Assembly: GCA_037176705.1 (NCBI GenBank)
Contig: CM073887.1
Span: 26,043,501-26,107,500, forward strand
Source of the DNA: Molossus alvarezi
Taxonomy: Eukaryota > Chordata > Mammalia > Chiroptera > Molossidae
Reading direction: 5' to 3'
DNA length: 64,000 bases
Part shown: in pieces, positions 21,640-63,870 of the stretch
Layout of the letters: every line of letters starts with the position of its first letter
How positions within the stretch are numbered: position 1 is the stretch's first letter
Notes under the pieces: model-generated
Databases searched by the model: none
Seen by the model: only the letters and a program-made list of their open reading frames with translations
What the model was told of the DNA's origin: nothing
Position numbers and translations under genes: made by a program

Positions 21640-23750
21640 CTGCCCATTTTTAATTGGATTGTTTGTCTACCTTTTTTGGGTTGTGTGAGTACTTTATGTA
21701 TTTTGGAAATTAACCACTTATCTGATGTATCATTGGCAAATACATTCTTCCAGAAAGTGGGTTTGTTTTTCAGTTTGATTCTGTTTTTTTTTTGTTTTTG
21801 TTTTTTGTTTTTTTGGGTTTTTTTTGCTGTGCAGAAGCTTTTTAGTTTGATGTAGTCCCATGTGTTCATTTTTTCTTTTGTTTCTCTTGCCCTAGGTGAT
21901 GTATCAATGAAAATTCTGGTGCATGTGATGTCTGAGATTTTTCTGCCTACATTTTCTTCTAGGATTTTTATGGTTTCACAAGTGACATTTAAGTATTTTA
22001 TCCATTTTGAGTTTATTCTTGTATGTGGTATAAGTTGGTGGTCTAGTTTCATTTTTTTGCATGTAGCTGTTCAATTTTTCCAGCACCATTTATTAAAGAG
22101 CCTTTCTTTACTCCATTGTATCCTCTTGCCTTCTTTGTCAAATATTAATTGACCATAATGTCTTGGGTCGATTTCTGGCTTCTCTGTTTTGTTCCATTGA
22201 TTTATATGCCTGTTCTTGTGCCAGTACCAGGCTGTTATGATTACAATGGCTTTGTAGTATAACCTGAAATTCAGAATTGTCATCCCTCCCATTTTGTTTT
22301 TTTTTTTCAAGATTGCTGTGGCTATTCGGGGTCTTTATGGTTTTATATAAACTTTTGGAGTATTTATTCTAGATCTGTGAAATATGCCATTGGTATTGTA
22401 ATAAGGATTGCACTGAATATATAGATTGCTTTAGGAAGTATGGACATTTAATGATGTTGATTTTTCCAATCCATGAACATGGTATATGCTTCTACTATTT
22501 TATATCTTCCTCTATTTCTTTATTCAATATTCTGTAGTTTTCTGAGAACAGGATTTTTACCTCCTTGGTTAAGTTTATTCCTAGGCATCTTAATTTTTTG
22601 TTACAATGGTACATGGAATTGTATTTTTTAGTTTCTCTTTCTTGTTTATCTTTTCAAAGAAGCAGCTTGTGGTTCCATTGATCTTTTGTATTTTTTTTTT
22701 AGTCTCTATGTCATTTATTTCCTCGCTGATCATTATTATTTCCTTCCTTCTACTAACTGTTTTTCTTTTTGTTCTCCTTCTAAATCTTTAGGTTGTAGGT
22801 TAGATAGTTTGTTTGAAATTTTTCTCATTTCTTAAGGTAGGACTGTATTGCTATGAAATTCCTTGTCAGGGCTGCTTTTGCTATGTCGCATAAATTTTAT
22901 GTTGTTGTGTGTTTATTTTAATTAGTTTCCAGGAATTTTTTGTTTCTTTCTTGATCTCATTGGTAACCCACTCATTGTTTAAAAACATACTATTTAACCT
23001 CAATGTGTTTGAATGTTTTTGAGTGTTTTTACTGTAATTGATTTCTAGTTTTATGCCACTGTGATCTGAGAAGATGCTTGATATGATTTCAATATTCTTG
23101 GACTTGTAGAGACTTAGTTTGTGTCCTAACATGTGGTCTATCTTTTAGAATGTCCCACGTGCACTTGAGAAGAATGTATTTTCTTCAGTTTTCAGGTGAA
23201 ATGTTCTGTAAATATCAATTAAATCAAGCTGATCCAGTTTGTCATTTAGGATCTCTCTTTCCTTGTTAATTTTTTTGTCTAGAAGATCTAACCAGTGATG
23301 TTGGTGGAGGGGTTAAAGTCCCCTACTATGACTGTATTGCTGTTGATCTCTCCCTTGAAGTCCTGCAGAAGTTTATATATATATATTTTGATGCTCCTTA
23401 TTGGGTGCATATATGTTTACCAAGGTTATATCCTCCTGTTGGATCAATCATTTTCATATCATGTAGTGGCCTTCTTTGTCTCTTATGATGGCCTTTATTT
23501 GGAAATCTATCTTATCAGATATGAGTATTGCTACACCAGCTTTTTAAAAAATTTCATTTTCATGTACAATTTTGTTTTTCATTTCTTCACTTTTATTCTG
23601 TTTGTGTCTTTTGTTCTGAGATGAGTCTCTTGTAGAGAACATGTATATGGGTGATGTTTTCTTATCCAATTAGCTGCCCTATGTCTTTTGATTGAAGACT
23701 TTAAGCCATTTACATTTAAGGTTATTATTGATAGGTACTTACTTGTTGCC
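21640..23750 (-). pseudogene. L1 ORF2 remnant lacking the reverse transcriptase core
   Basis: N-terminal part: endonuclease with VGDFN-like and SDHSGIKLEI motifs and the KSW(F)FE-type linker near 22655. C-terminal part from about 22635: the TK-x-LGINLTKE-type region, then the [20 protein letters not shown] and [20 protein letters not shown] segments typical of the ORF2 end. Stops and frameshifts interrupt both halves. By comparison with family layout, about 1.2-1.4 kb of ORF2, including the catalytic YADD, is absent. The size is my estimate. Confidence 0.8.
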
Positions 23751-23779
23751 ATTTTCATTTTTTATGCCTGTATTTCTCT

Positions 23780-23886
23780 CCCTCCTTCTCCTTCCCCATC
23801 CCCTTCCCCTTCCCCTTCCCCTTCCCCTTCCCCTCCTCCTCCTCCTCCTCTCCTCCTCCTCCTCCTCCTCCTTCTTCTTCTTCCTC
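23780..23886. repeat. (CCCTTC)n / (CCT)n microsatellite between L1 ORF1 and ORF2
   Basis: The plus strand is CCTT/CCCCTT then CTC/CTT triplets with almost no purines. It sits at the ORF1-ORF2 boundary of the antisense L1. Confidence 0.93.
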
Positions 23887-23889
23887 CCA

Positions 23890-24783
23890 TGGTCCCTTTA
23901 GCATTTCTTGCATTGCTAATTTGGTGGTAGTAAATTATTTTAGCCTTTTTTGTATGTGAAACTATTTCACCCTCAATTTTGAATGATAGCCTTGCTGGAT
24001 AGAGTAGTCTTGCATTCAGGCCCTTGCCTTTCTTTATTTTGTATACTTCATGCCATCCTCTTCTGGCCTGCATTGTTTCTATTGAGAAATCAGCTGACAG
24101 TCTAATGAGAACTCCGTTGTGGGTAACTTTCTGACCCTCTCTTGCTGCCTTTAAGATTTTTTCTCTGTCTTTAGTGTTTGCCATTTTAATTATGATGTCT
24201 CTAGATGTGGGTCTTTTTAGGTTCATCTTGATTGGGACTCTGTGTTTCCTGGACTTGTGTGACTTTTTACTTCACCAGGTTAGGGAAATTTTCTGTCATT
24301 ATTCCTTCAAACATGTTCTCTATTCTTTTTTGATTCTTCTCCTTCTGGTACCCCTATGATGCAAATGCTGTTATGTTTCATATTGTCACAAAGCTCCCTT
24401 AAACTCTCCTCCTGCTTTTTAATATTTTTCTCTTTTGATGCTCTAATTGGGTGTTTTTTCATACCTTGTCTTGTAACTCACTGATTGGGTGTTCAACTTC
24501 TAATCTACTATTGGTATCCTTCCAAGATATTTTTTATATCAGGTATGTCATTCTTTATTTCCACTTGATTAATATTCATAGCTTTTATCTCTCTCTCTCT
24601 CTTTTTTTATGCTGGTATATTTATCATTAAGTTGCTTGTAGTTCTCACTAAGTTGTTTGAGCACCCTTAAAACCATCGCTTTGAATTCTTTATCTGACAA
24701 ACTGCTTGCCTCCATTTCATGTAGTTCCTTTTCTGGTGACTCCTCCTTTTCTTTCATTTCGAGGTTGTTTCTTTGTCTCACCA
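23890..24783 (-). pseudogene. L1 ORF1 of the antisense L1, frameshifted
   Basis: Starts MVRQRNNLEMKEKEES at 24783. It keeps KEFKAMVLRVLKQLSENY, and later PTSRDIIIKMANTKDREKIL and LIRLSADFSIETMQARRGWH. The frame is lost after 24569, around a GA-rich stretch, and is picked up again from 24226. The last part (LNARLLYPARLSFKIEG) ends near a microsatellite, where the reading frame turns into Arg/Gly-Glu repeats. Non-functional copy of the L1 RNA-binding protein. Confidence 0.82.
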
Positions 24784-25054
24784 TTTTAGCAGTCTGGTAG
24801 TTTGAGGCCAGGTGAGGCAGGTTGGGACATGTAGGCAGGTTAGTGTGTATCAGATATATCTACTATGCCTCCCAGTATGTTTTTGTGTGTGGCCCTCCAA
24901 CTGGCACCTCTCATCTGGTGTAGTCTGGGAGGATTGACAGCTGATGGTTCATGTTCATCTATCTTTCATTGTAGGCACTCTGTGTTGCATGGGTCCAGCT
25001 GGTGCACTGCTGGGGTGCATGGGTCCCCAGGTACTGCTGCTACCTGGCTGGGCT

Positions 25055-25304
25055 CAGCTCCCAATCCATGCTGCTGCTGCTGCTGCCAGAGAATGGGTCT
25101 GGACTCTGGATTCTCCACTGCTGCTGGGGGTGGGGCTCCACTCCTGAACAGCTGTGCTGCTGCTGCTAGGGGAAGGTTTGGCTACCAAGCTTCCACTATT
25201 GCTGGGAGTGAGGCTCTGCTTCTCAGCTGGCTGCTGCTGCTGTTGTCAAGGATGATGCTCAGCTCCCAAGCTGACTGTTGCTGCTGCTGTTGCTGCTGCT
25301 TCTG

Positions 25305-25338
<34 letters not shown>

Positions 25339-25340
25339 GG
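25055..25340. repeat. CTG/CAG triplet runs in an L1 5' UTR
   Basis: GCTGCTGCTGCTGCTG near 25068-25087 and a longer, lightly interrupted CTG run at 25273-25336. It reads as CAG on the L1 sense strand. Confidence 0.88.
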
Positions 25341-25759
25341 GAGTGGTACTCAGCTCCTAAGCCCTACCACTGCTGCCAGGGGAGCAGGTGCCTCGGCAGT
25401 GTGCACTGTGGCTACTGTGCACTGGCTCACATTAGCACAGTGGGGACCACTGGTCCAATGGTACAAGGCACACTGATTGCCACAGGTTGCTGGGCCCTCA
25501 CTGCTCCCTGATGCCTCCACCCAAAGAGGACCCAGTGGATCTTCCAAAATGGTGGGGTCTTCCAACCCTGAGTAGGGGGAAGTACCCTGCCAAGCAGTGC
25601 ATGGTGGTGGCTGGACCACAGCACCTGAACTGTCTGCCTTAAGTTTCCACACTGCTGCGTGTTGCTCATCCACATATCCACTCACACTCTCTCTCATACT
25701 CACTCACACTCTCACACACAAACCTTTGCCCCAGTCCTGCCCACCACCATATTTGATCA

Positions 25760-26160
25760 CTCATTTTATCCAATATTGAGAAATTAAGTACACTTGCTTA
25801 ACTGTGGCAATATTAAGGATTGTGTTACTAACATTCTCCCTTATGCAAAGTGACCTCACAATTTGGTGAGTCTGTAATAAAAGAATAATTATCTGACTAT
25901 TCACAATGGGCTTCACTTGGTTTATTATTCCCACATATAAAATTTTAAATGACATTCTGACTTAACACTTTGTTTGCACACATATAACACTTATTTGCAC
26001 ACATATCTTAAATAAACTTTAATATAAAAACAACCATAAGTTTAATGCAGTTATGGATTTTCAATGCAAGTAAGTCCTCAGGGGGAAAAATGGTGCTACA
26101 GTGAATAAATATCCTATGCAAAATAACTACATTATAGTCTGTAAAAGACTATAGAAGATT
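25760..26160. other. unique AT-rich intergenic sequence
   Basis: Nothing recognised. Confidence 0.5.
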
Positions 26161-26177
26161 AAAAATGAATGAGGTGG

Positions 26178-26388
26178 CCCAGCCTGTGTGGCTCAGTGGA
26201 TTAAGTGCTGCCACATGGACTGAGAGGTCCAGGTTCGATTCCTGGTCAGGGCACATGCCCAGGTTGCAGGTTCAATCCCCAGTAGGGAACACATAGGAGG
26301 CAGCTGAATGATGTCTCTCTCTCACCTGGATGTTTCTATCGCTCTGTCCCTTCCTCTCCCTCTAAAAAATCAATTAAAAAAACATTAA
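26178..26388 (+). mobile_element. VES SINE, ATCAATTAA-tail subfamily
   Basis: Starts GCCCAGCCTGTGTGGCTCAG and has a TTCGATTCCTGG box B. Flanking duplication AAAAATGAATGAGGTGG (26161 and 26389). The junction is ambiguous by one base. Confidence 0.93.
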
Positions 26389-26405
26389 AAAAATGAATGA
26401 GGTGG

Positions 26406-26547
26406 TTAGTACTTTTTACTATTTACAGTTTTTCCATTTGTAAAAATAAATTTGTCTTGTAGGATTATTCTGATTATTAAAAAATTAATATAATTATAGA
26501 TCTTAAAACAGTGCCTAACACATGGAAAGAGCTTAATAAATGTTAGC
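26406..26547 (+). repeat. MIR SINE 3' relic
   Basis: Ends with ACAGTGCCTAACACATGGAA and GCTTAATAAATGTTAGC, the MIR tail motif. Confidence 0.68.
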
Positions 26548-26875
26548 ATAAAAATTATATGATGAAGGATTGTGGGGCATTCTTCAGTAAACTAATGCAT
26601 GCTTTTAAGGAAATAATATATTTAAAATTTGTATTCAAGTAGAAATTAATTTTAGAAAGATTAGTTCCAATTCATCAGTAGGAAATAACACTGAACTTTT
26701 CTGAAAACAAAATATTAAATTAAAAGTAAATTTTCATGAGGAATTTACATACAATTGAAAATATGTTGGACAACTGAATGGAATGAGTGATAATTGGTGC
26801 AATAATTAATTGGGGGAGAAAACTAGCTATAACAGACCCGCTGTCATAACAGGTGTTACTCATACGTAACATGCA

Positions 26876-26890
26876 TGTAGATAGATAGGT

Positions 26891-26936
<46 letters not shown>

Positions 26937-26946
26937 CAGATAGAGG
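26876..26946. repeat. (GATA)n microsatellite
   Basis: About fifteen GATA units with a GGTGATA interruption near the start and GACA near the end. Confidence 0.96.
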
Positions 26947-27044
26947 ATAGAGATATTGATATAGGTATTGTCCTAGGAGTAATCAACTATTTTAATAGGG
27001 ATAATTGTGAAAATTTGAACATTGATTAATAAAAAAAGAACAAT

Positions 27045-27340
27045 GAAATGAAGAGCTGGTTCTTTGGGAAAAAAAACAAACACAATTGACAAACCTTTAG
27101 CTAGATTTACCTAGGAAAAACAGGACTCAAATAAATAAGTTGTAAGTGAAAGAAGAGACATTACAACTGATAGCACACATATACAAAGGATCATAAGAGA
27201 TTTCTATGAACAACTATATGTCAACAAATTGGATACATTCCTTTTAACATACAACCTCCTGAATCATGAAGAAATAGAAAATCTAAACAGACCAATTACT
27301 AGCAAGGAGATTGAATCAGTAGTCAAACAAAATTCTTGAC
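27045..27340 (+). mobile_element. L1 ORF2 fragment
   Basis: The plus strand encodes, with frameshifts, the RAGSLGKK, KPLARFT and DNYMSTN-type linker preceding the reverse transcriptase (GAGCTGGTTCTTTGGG, then CAACAAATTGGATA). No neighbouring L1 on the same strand continues it. Confidence 0.8.
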
Positions 27341-27736
27341 CTAGCTTCTCTGATGCCCAGCTCTGGCAATTCTGGAGGCCTCTTTAATACAAGGCTAGAG
27401 TACAAGTTTTTCTGTATCATGGAATGGAATTTTTGGTTGATGGGTAACCTTCCAAGTGTTAGATATGGGCAGGTAGCTATCCAAAGGGTTTGCACTAAGT
27501 CATTTCTTCCAACAGTGTGTAAGAGTTCTTATGCTATATCCATCCTTGCAAACTCTTGAAGTGTTTAAGACTTTAACTTTTTACAAATGCAATGGATATG
27601 TAATAGTATTCCACTTTTCAAATTTGAATTTTTTAAATAATTGCAATGTCATATATGTTTTCATCTGTTTATTGACCATTCTGATTTCTTCTTCTGTGAA
27701 TCACCCATACATATCCTTTGCATATTTATCTATCAC

Positions 27737-27932
27737 GTGGGTTGGCTATCTTTTTCTGTAAAGGGCCAAAATAATATTTTAGGACATATGGGCCAACATG
27801 CAATTGTCCTCAACTTTTTTAACTGTTCTTGCCAAAAGGCTAATAGTCTTTTTACATATTATTCTTTGCTCATGGGCTGTACACAAAAAGGCAACAAGCT
27901 GGATTTGGTTCACAGCATGTTTACCAACCCTC
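27737..27932 (+). mobile_element. hAT-Charlie-like non-autonomous DNA transposon relic
   Basis: TTGGCTATCTTTTTCTGTAA, AGGGCC, ATATTTTAGGACATATGGGC and a GGATTTGG end correspond to a common mammalian Charlie-type element. A second copy in the opposite orientation is at 45826-46025. Exact subfamily not assigned. Confidence 0.72.
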
Positions 27933-27959
27933 AGTCTAATGGGTGGTTTATATCTTATT

Positions 27960-30000
27960 AAATTTTAGGATTTCTTGATATAATCTGGGTTCAAATCCTT
28001 CATCAGGTATATAGATTGCAAATACTTTATATCTTAATAGCTCTTTTACTGAGACCTTAGTGTTCTCACTTATCATTATAGATTACATTTTTAAATAATT
28101 TTGACAATTTCATATGTTTTCAGGGTTGTTCTTACATTCATCCAACTTTACGTTTTTAAAAATTTTAATGTATTATTTATATTTATTATTGTGGAGTCAC
28201 CACCATATGATCTTTTATGCAAGATTTATTTTATTTAATATTACATAGAAACATTAGCTGCTTTTAGCTTAGAAGTATCTGATGTGAGTTTTTCACTTCC
28301 AACTCTTCTAGTACTGTTTTACAAGCATCCTGTCTAAAAGTTTATAAATTTGTGATCCAATCCGAGCATCTCTCTCCTTGAATTAGAAATTATAGTGTGT
28401 TTTTTGTGATTTATATTTATTTTGCTTACCAGTATATTTGATTGATTTCCTCCTCCATAAAATAGAGACAATAAAATATAACTCACAGTTGCGAGGATTA
28501 AATGAGTTAATCTGTCAGATATTTTTAAGAAATCCCTGACAGATATTAAATTTTAAATATTTGTGAGCCACTGATTCTGATAGTCTCCCTTAGGGAATCA
28601 TGATGGAAAATTATTGTTTTTAACTAAATTTCTGTAGATAGTCTTGTAAAAAATTTCTAACAGAGCTGTTAATAGATATGAAGCTTACCAGTCCTTAAAT
28701 TTGTTGTAGAGTTAAATATTATGACTAATAAAATTGTTCTATAATATTATTGAATAGAAGTACCATTGGATCTGTTTTTTAAAATGTAATTTGCAAAATG
28801 CACTGATGTAATGAGCACATGTTTAAACTGTTATTTATCAGTCGAATAACTTTCTTTCAGAGGAAAGTATACTCCAAAATTTTGATAATTGGGCAAAAAT
28901 AAAAAGCTGTGTAACTAATTTTCCAGCTATATGAAAAATACAGGTAGACTGAGCAGTGTAAGCAGGGTACGGGACTGGTGAAACTATCAGTGTGTATTTG
29001 TATAGAAATAACACATAACAACACAAGTCATTTCATCATTTACTCGACACTTCACCCTGGCAACAAAGGCAAGACAAGACCCAGCTGCCAGGACCTACAC
29101 ACCTTAAGCCTCATACTGACTTCATAGGTCTTTTCTTTTCATAAGCTTTAACCCAAATATATTTCTACCGCCAAGTCTTCTGAAATTAGAAGCTGATACT
29201 TACTGTATTAATTGTTATTTAAGATATTGTTTGATAGCGGTGGTATAAAAATAGGGCTCAGGGCCTATAATCTCTTTGGAATCATTGTGCATTGGTCTCT
29301 GCAGTAATCAGGTGCAGACTAGAATCACACGGTGAACTGGATTCAGGTTCAATACAATGGTGGACAGTGAATGATGGGTGGGTTGAAGGCTGGACAATGA
29401 ACAACAGATTTCAATAGAAAGTTTAGACACTAATAATATTTCACAATGTATCAGAGCCAGCCTTGCCAACAATTGTTTCTTGAGCTAATGACAAAATTTT
29501 TCAATTTTATAACAATAACACTAAAAGACTAAAAGCTAAGTATTCTTCGGCAACCATCTACTATACATTGAAGCATAAAATGCTTCAATTCATTAACAGA
29601 CCAGCTTTATTATTCTTTTTAAGAAGCTCATATTACACATTTTCCTTATAAAGTAAAAGGCATTACTGCAGCTCAAGTTATAAAACTTCAGGAGGTGATT
29701 ATTTTTCTTGTTTTCTCCCCCATGCCAGATTTAACATGTGATATTACAGGTTTTACAAAAAGTAAGTCTTATTCCCACTATCACTGAACAAAATTTCTAA
29801 ACATTTTGAAAATTGTTAAGTAAAAGTCATTTTTAATGTCACAAATGACTATAGTTTAGCAAATCTAAGCAAGTATATAATTTTATGTTTCTTTTAAATA
29901 TAACTTTTATTCTTCTGAAGAATAATAATTAGTAATTAGATGCTTTTAGAGATTTTCTGGATGAAAGAACAAAGTTTCCTAGTTAAGGCTTACCATAAAA
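27960..30000. other. AT-rich intergenic sequence
   Basis: Contains a probable MIR fragment at about 28440-28530 (TCCTCCATAAAATAGAGACA, then GAGGATTAAATGAGTTAA). Nothing else recognised. Confidence 0.5.
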
Positions 30001-30011
30001 AATACAGTAGT

Positions 30012-30225
30012 TATGCCCTGGGTAGTTTGGCTCAGCGGTTAGAGTGTTGGCCTGTGGACTGAAGGGTCAGGGGTTCGATTCTCGGCCTTAGTTGGGGTCA
30101 TTTGGGAGGTAACTAGTTGATGTATCTCTCTCACATCGATGTTTCAATCTCTCTCTCTCCCTCCCCAACCCCATCTAAAAATCAATAAAAAATATTCTTG
30201 GGTGAGGACTAACAACAACAACAAC
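30012..30225 (+). mobile_element. VES SINE, slightly shortened
   Basis: GCCCTGGGTAGTTTGGCTCA with a GGTTCGATTC box B and a TTCTTGGGTGAGGACT tail followed by (AAC)n. The segment after box B is shorter than in sister copies. Flanks AAAAATACAGTAGT (29998 and 30226), a 14-bp duplication. Confidence 0.94.
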
Positions 30226-30239
30226 AAAAATACAGTAGT

Positions 30240-31210
30240 AGTATAAACCAAATAAAAGAGACTAAGATATTTTTTAAAAATCGGACAGAATTTGAGTCAG
30301 ATACTATGATTTTTAGTCTTAGATAGCAAAAATCCAGCCAATATAGGCATGGAACATTTGGGGACTTTGAAAATACAATTGCTGTTTCTCATTTATTTCT
30401 TTAAAAATGTTGTTTTATTCAGGTACATTAGGCATGGTAATAAACTAGATTAATGACTTTTGAAAATAACAAAATCATATGAAGTAGGAACAGTTTGTTG
30501 TTGTTGTTGTTGTGTTCTGTGTAAAGGATGTATAGGAGTAAGATCTGTGGCAAATAGAACAACCAACATACTAATGTAGGGGTTGAAAATAATTTACAAA
30601 ATTAATTTAATAAAATGTCTAGAACAGTAACTAACAATTATTAACAAAACAATGAAGGTGTCTGTATTCATACTTAACACATTTAAGCCAAAGTTGAATT
30701 AATAGAAAAATAGTATGCAGTGAACTGATTGACATAACATACAATAAAAATTAATGTCCACAATGAAGACCTAAGTTATGACAACATCTCCATATGCTTT
30801 CTAAGTAACTTTTTACTTGAACTTCTCGGTTGTATTGAAGCAGCACATTGTAGCCTAATGTCAACTGGAATATCCAGAATGTTTCTTAAAGTGGAACACT
30901 ACATTTCCCTACCACAGAAGATCAAATAATTTAATTTATCCTTTTGAACAAAAGGCCCATGGTTACTAACTTTGAACTATAGTTTTTTGTTTTGTTTTTT
31001 TTAATTACTAGTACTAACTGTGGTCCTTCAAGCTATCTACAGTTGATACTTGAATTGCCATGCTGTTTCTGAAAGGAACCATAGGTTTATCCTGAAAGTT
31101 TTACTGTAATTTTCCCCTAAAATTGACTCAATGTGGAAAAGTTTCATCATAAAAACATCTACTATTTATATATGTCGAGATTGATTCTACTACATCCTGT
31201 AGGACAAGCA
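30240..31210. other. AT-rich intergenic sequence
   Basis: A (GTT)n patch lies near 30497-30512. No gene or repeat recognised. Confidence 0.5.
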
Positions 31211-31214
31211 CAGA

Positions 31215-31420
31215 TTTTTATATCAGACAAGCTGGGTTTCAACATCTGACTTCACACCGTGTCCCTGGGAATGTTACGTATACTCTGAGCCTCGGTTTCT
31301 GCACCACAAAGCGAGAACATCCCGCAGAGCTCACAGGGGCGCATCAGGGTGAGAGGAGCTGGCGCAGGTGCCCGGTCCCAGGCGAGGCAAGTGCTGAGCA
31401 CTAGGGGTCAGTGTTGTTCT
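31215..31420 (+). repeat. MIR SINE relic
   Basis: AGACAAGCTGGGTTTCAACA, then CCTGGGAATGTTACGTA and CTGAGCCTCGGTTTCTGCA follow MIR order on the plus strand. Confidence 0.72.
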
Positions 31421-31689
31421 CTTTCCCATTCCTGATGAATTTGGGCTAATTAGAGATTAGTGAAAAATATAGAAGTTACTAGAATAAATCAGCTCCACTA
31501 AAATCTCATTATATTGCAGGCAATAGTTACACATTTCCAAAGTAACATTCAGTAAGATCAAAAGATTGGTTTTAAAAATGTATTTACATATTATAATTCA
31601 TATACAAGGAAAGAGTCTTCAGGGCAACAGTAACAAAAGACAAATAAGCTATATCTATGTGTATAGTTTAATTTTGTAAAAATGAAGAA

Positions 31690-33463
31690 AAATACCCAAT
31701 TTTATTAAATGTTGAATGTTCATGGACAGCTAACAGAAACAAAGCTACTTCACAGAGCAATCAACAGCAACATAGAAAAATATCAAAATAGAGTTTCTCT
31801 GAAGAGCCACTTTTTAAATGGGTCAATAATAATAAGAAGTTCCCATTATTTGTCCATGAAACCTCCTAAGAAAGGTGCGACTCCAAACAGGATTCTAGTA
31901 GAACTTGGCACATAAATTTTAACTTTTGAAAACACCCACTACTTTTCACCTTCTTATAGCTTCACGCACTCAGACGAGCTCACATATACATACATTAATA
32001 TTAAAAACACACATGGCTTTAAAGCAGAAAATCATTTTCTATAACAAAAACAGGTCAACTTATTTATACCCAATGTTCTGTCACAGAAATGGATTTTCCT
32101 TAGAGCTGCTAATTAACATACACTATTATGTTCAATATTTCAAAAGATGTGTTTCTAGAAGGATCTGTTTGATCATGTGCAAGAATTCTAAGGCATTATA
32201 AGTAGTTGTTCCACAGGACAAGTGCCGCCCTTGCAATGATATACTCTTGATACATTGAACAAGTCTTTAGTCTTCCATTGCCACCAGCCAGACATAGGGA
32301 GACATTCATAGTCTACAGGTGGTTGGCTCAAAGGTAAAAAACTTTGTTTAAAAAAAATGTTTATGGAATAGCACCATAGAAGGTCTTTCAGAAACAAATC
32401 CTTTTTCCAACATTGTATTTTTTTTTAAGTGAATCCCAGGAAGAAAAAAAGAGAGAGAGAGGGATCTTTCAATTCTTACAAGGCCTACTTCTGCTTCATT
32501 TCATTTTTTTAAATACATTAACCATGACAACATCAACAATAACAACTACAACAGATCAACAACAAAAGAAAGACAATAGCAGCAGTGGTAACTTGAGTAT
32601 GAACCATCCAGACAGTCATTTCGAAGAATCCTGTTCACACTTGTTAGGAGTTTTCTCGTGAAGTACATAAGATCACAAGGCGTCTTGGATTTGGTGTGAA
32701 AAGGCAGCACTTTCGATGAAAGAACTGAGTCTACCGACCAACTGGGCACTTTCCAGCACTTAAATAAATGACGTCTAGAGTTTAATCGCAATGACAGAAA
32801 CTACTGACATTTCCAACTTGTCAAAATATCAGTAAAATAAAGTGGTCTCAGGATGATCTGTGTTTCAAAGAGGTTAATCTGGCCTGCAAGTGAAAATAAT
32901 GAAGCTGAAATATTCCAGTTTCCAAACACTGGACACACCTACACATAAAGTCCAAATCATTCTCTAAAGACTCCCATTTCACAACATCTTACATGGATCT
33001 GGTTTGCACTGTGTCCAAGATACAAAGCCAAAGCAATTATCCTAAGAAACAAGGAGAGGGTGTTCCAGTTTATGACCTGCAAGATTGTTTCATTTCTCCC
33101 AAATCTTGCAAAATTGTCAAAAAGCACACTCTGCAGGGCCACAGACCCTGAACTTAATTGAATTGGGAGGCGTCTGTGTCAAGCCATGAACAAAAGCATG
33201 TGGATTTGTCCTTGAAGCACGGGATGCCCTTCCACCAGCTGTATTTATACCGTCAAGCATGGAGCTCAATCCCGGTGATGCTGATCAGGGTTCGCTGGAA
33301 ACGTCTCTTTCCGTGCAGAGATAATTCTGGTGATGCAGTTTTCTTCTGTTCAAATTCATTATATAAAATAGTTGAGCTAATATCTTCATTTAAAAAAAAA
33401 AACCCACTATGTCTTCTCCCCATTACGGATATCATTTTCTGAAGGAGCTTTTGGTATTAGTTA
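31690..33463 (-). other. TLL1: probable TLL1 3' UTR (end not certain)
   Basis: Sequence directly after the stop codon on the minus strand. It is free of SINEs and LINEs over about 1.8 kb, unlike most of the window, which fits retained UTR sequence. A canonical AATAAA on the minus strand at 31706-31701 is the first good poly(A) signal I found when reading away from the stop; weaker ATTAAA matches occur nearer. The open frames on either strand here are short and not protein-like. The true 3' end needs transcript data. Confidence 0.45.
31701..31706 (-). promoter_or_regulatory. candidate TLL1 poly(A) signal AATAAA
   Basis: TTTATT on the plus strand reads AATAAA on the TLL1 strand, about 1.76 kb after the stop. 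The following 20 nt on that strand are T-rich, as expected of a downstream element. Assignment is inference only. Confidence 0.35.
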
Positions 33464-63148
<29,685 letters not shown>

Positions 63149-63204
63149 CTAGGGGGAAACATGCTTGCTGCAGTCACCAGGTCGCAAAGTATCAGATACC
63201 TGAC

Positions 63205-63415
63205 ATTGATTTTTTAAATTTTATTTTTCAGTTACAGCAGACATTCGGTATTACTTTATATTGGTTTTAGGTGTACAGCACAATGGTTATACAATCATAG
63301 ATTTTACAAAGTGGTTCCCCCCCACCGCCCCGGTATTTTGAGTTCTCATGCGGCACCATATATAGTTATTACAATATAATTGACTATATTCTCTATGCTG
63401 TACTTTGCAACCCTG
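63205..63415 (-). mobile_element. L1 3' end fragment
   Basis: TTTTATTTTTCAGTTACAGC, GGTGTACAGCACAATGGTTA, CACCATATATAGTTATTACA and TTGACTATATTCTCTATGCT are the reverse of a well-known L1 3' UTR (L1M/L1P type). Confidence 0.85.
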
Positions 63416-63659
63416 TCAAATTGGAATTAACAGATAAAGAAAAAAAATCAAGGAAAGGGTCCAAATATGGGACAGAAAGCCTTGAGAGACCGATGTGAGA
63501 AGAATTTTTCTCTGAATATCTCCCTCCAAGATATATATGTGTGTGTGTGTATACATACACACACGGACACACACAAATGTGTGCTTGTTTATATATATTC
63601 ATAGCACACATCTTATATCTCTTTTAAAACTTTTAGATATTTAAATTTTCACTAGGGAC

Positions 63660-63870
63660 TATGAAAAACTTGTCATGTACTATCTTATTTAATGCTGACA
63701 AAGCACATAAAATTGGTACATTTAGTCCATGAAATAACCATTAGCACCAGAAATTATCCTTTCTACGGTAAAAATGAGAAAGCTGAGGCTCAGAAATTTT
63801 ATATACCTTGCCTAACATTATACATATCACGCGTAGCATCGTGGTTATTAACACCGGGGAGTTTGGCTGG
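63660..63870 (-). repeat. weak MIR or L2 relic
   Basis: AATGAGAAAGCTGAGGCTCA, then TATACCTTGCCTAACA on the plus strand resembles reversed MIR. Low confidence. Confidence 0.5.

Larger units (their letters stand above)
20800..25755 (-). mobile_element. L1 LINE, nearly end to end but with an internal ORF2 deletion
   Basis: Antisense L1 reading from right to left: a 5' UTR with CAG-type triplet runs (25755-24785), ORF1 (24783 to about 23890) and a simple repeat (23780-23886). Next come the ORF2 endonuclease region (about 23750-22870), an internal junction near 22640, the ORF2 C-terminal region (to about 21640) and a 3' UTR (to about 20800). Key marks are GDFN (near 23310), SDH with KLEINY (near 23060), and NEWV near 22975. 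Nothing of the YADD-containing reverse transcriptase core is present. Confidence 0.88.

Noticed and set aside
24865..25511. Frames rich in Cys, Leu, Ala or Ser, up to 203 codons
   Set aside because: They arise from CTG triplet runs and the GC-rich 5' UTR of an antisense L1, opposite to the L1 sense strand.
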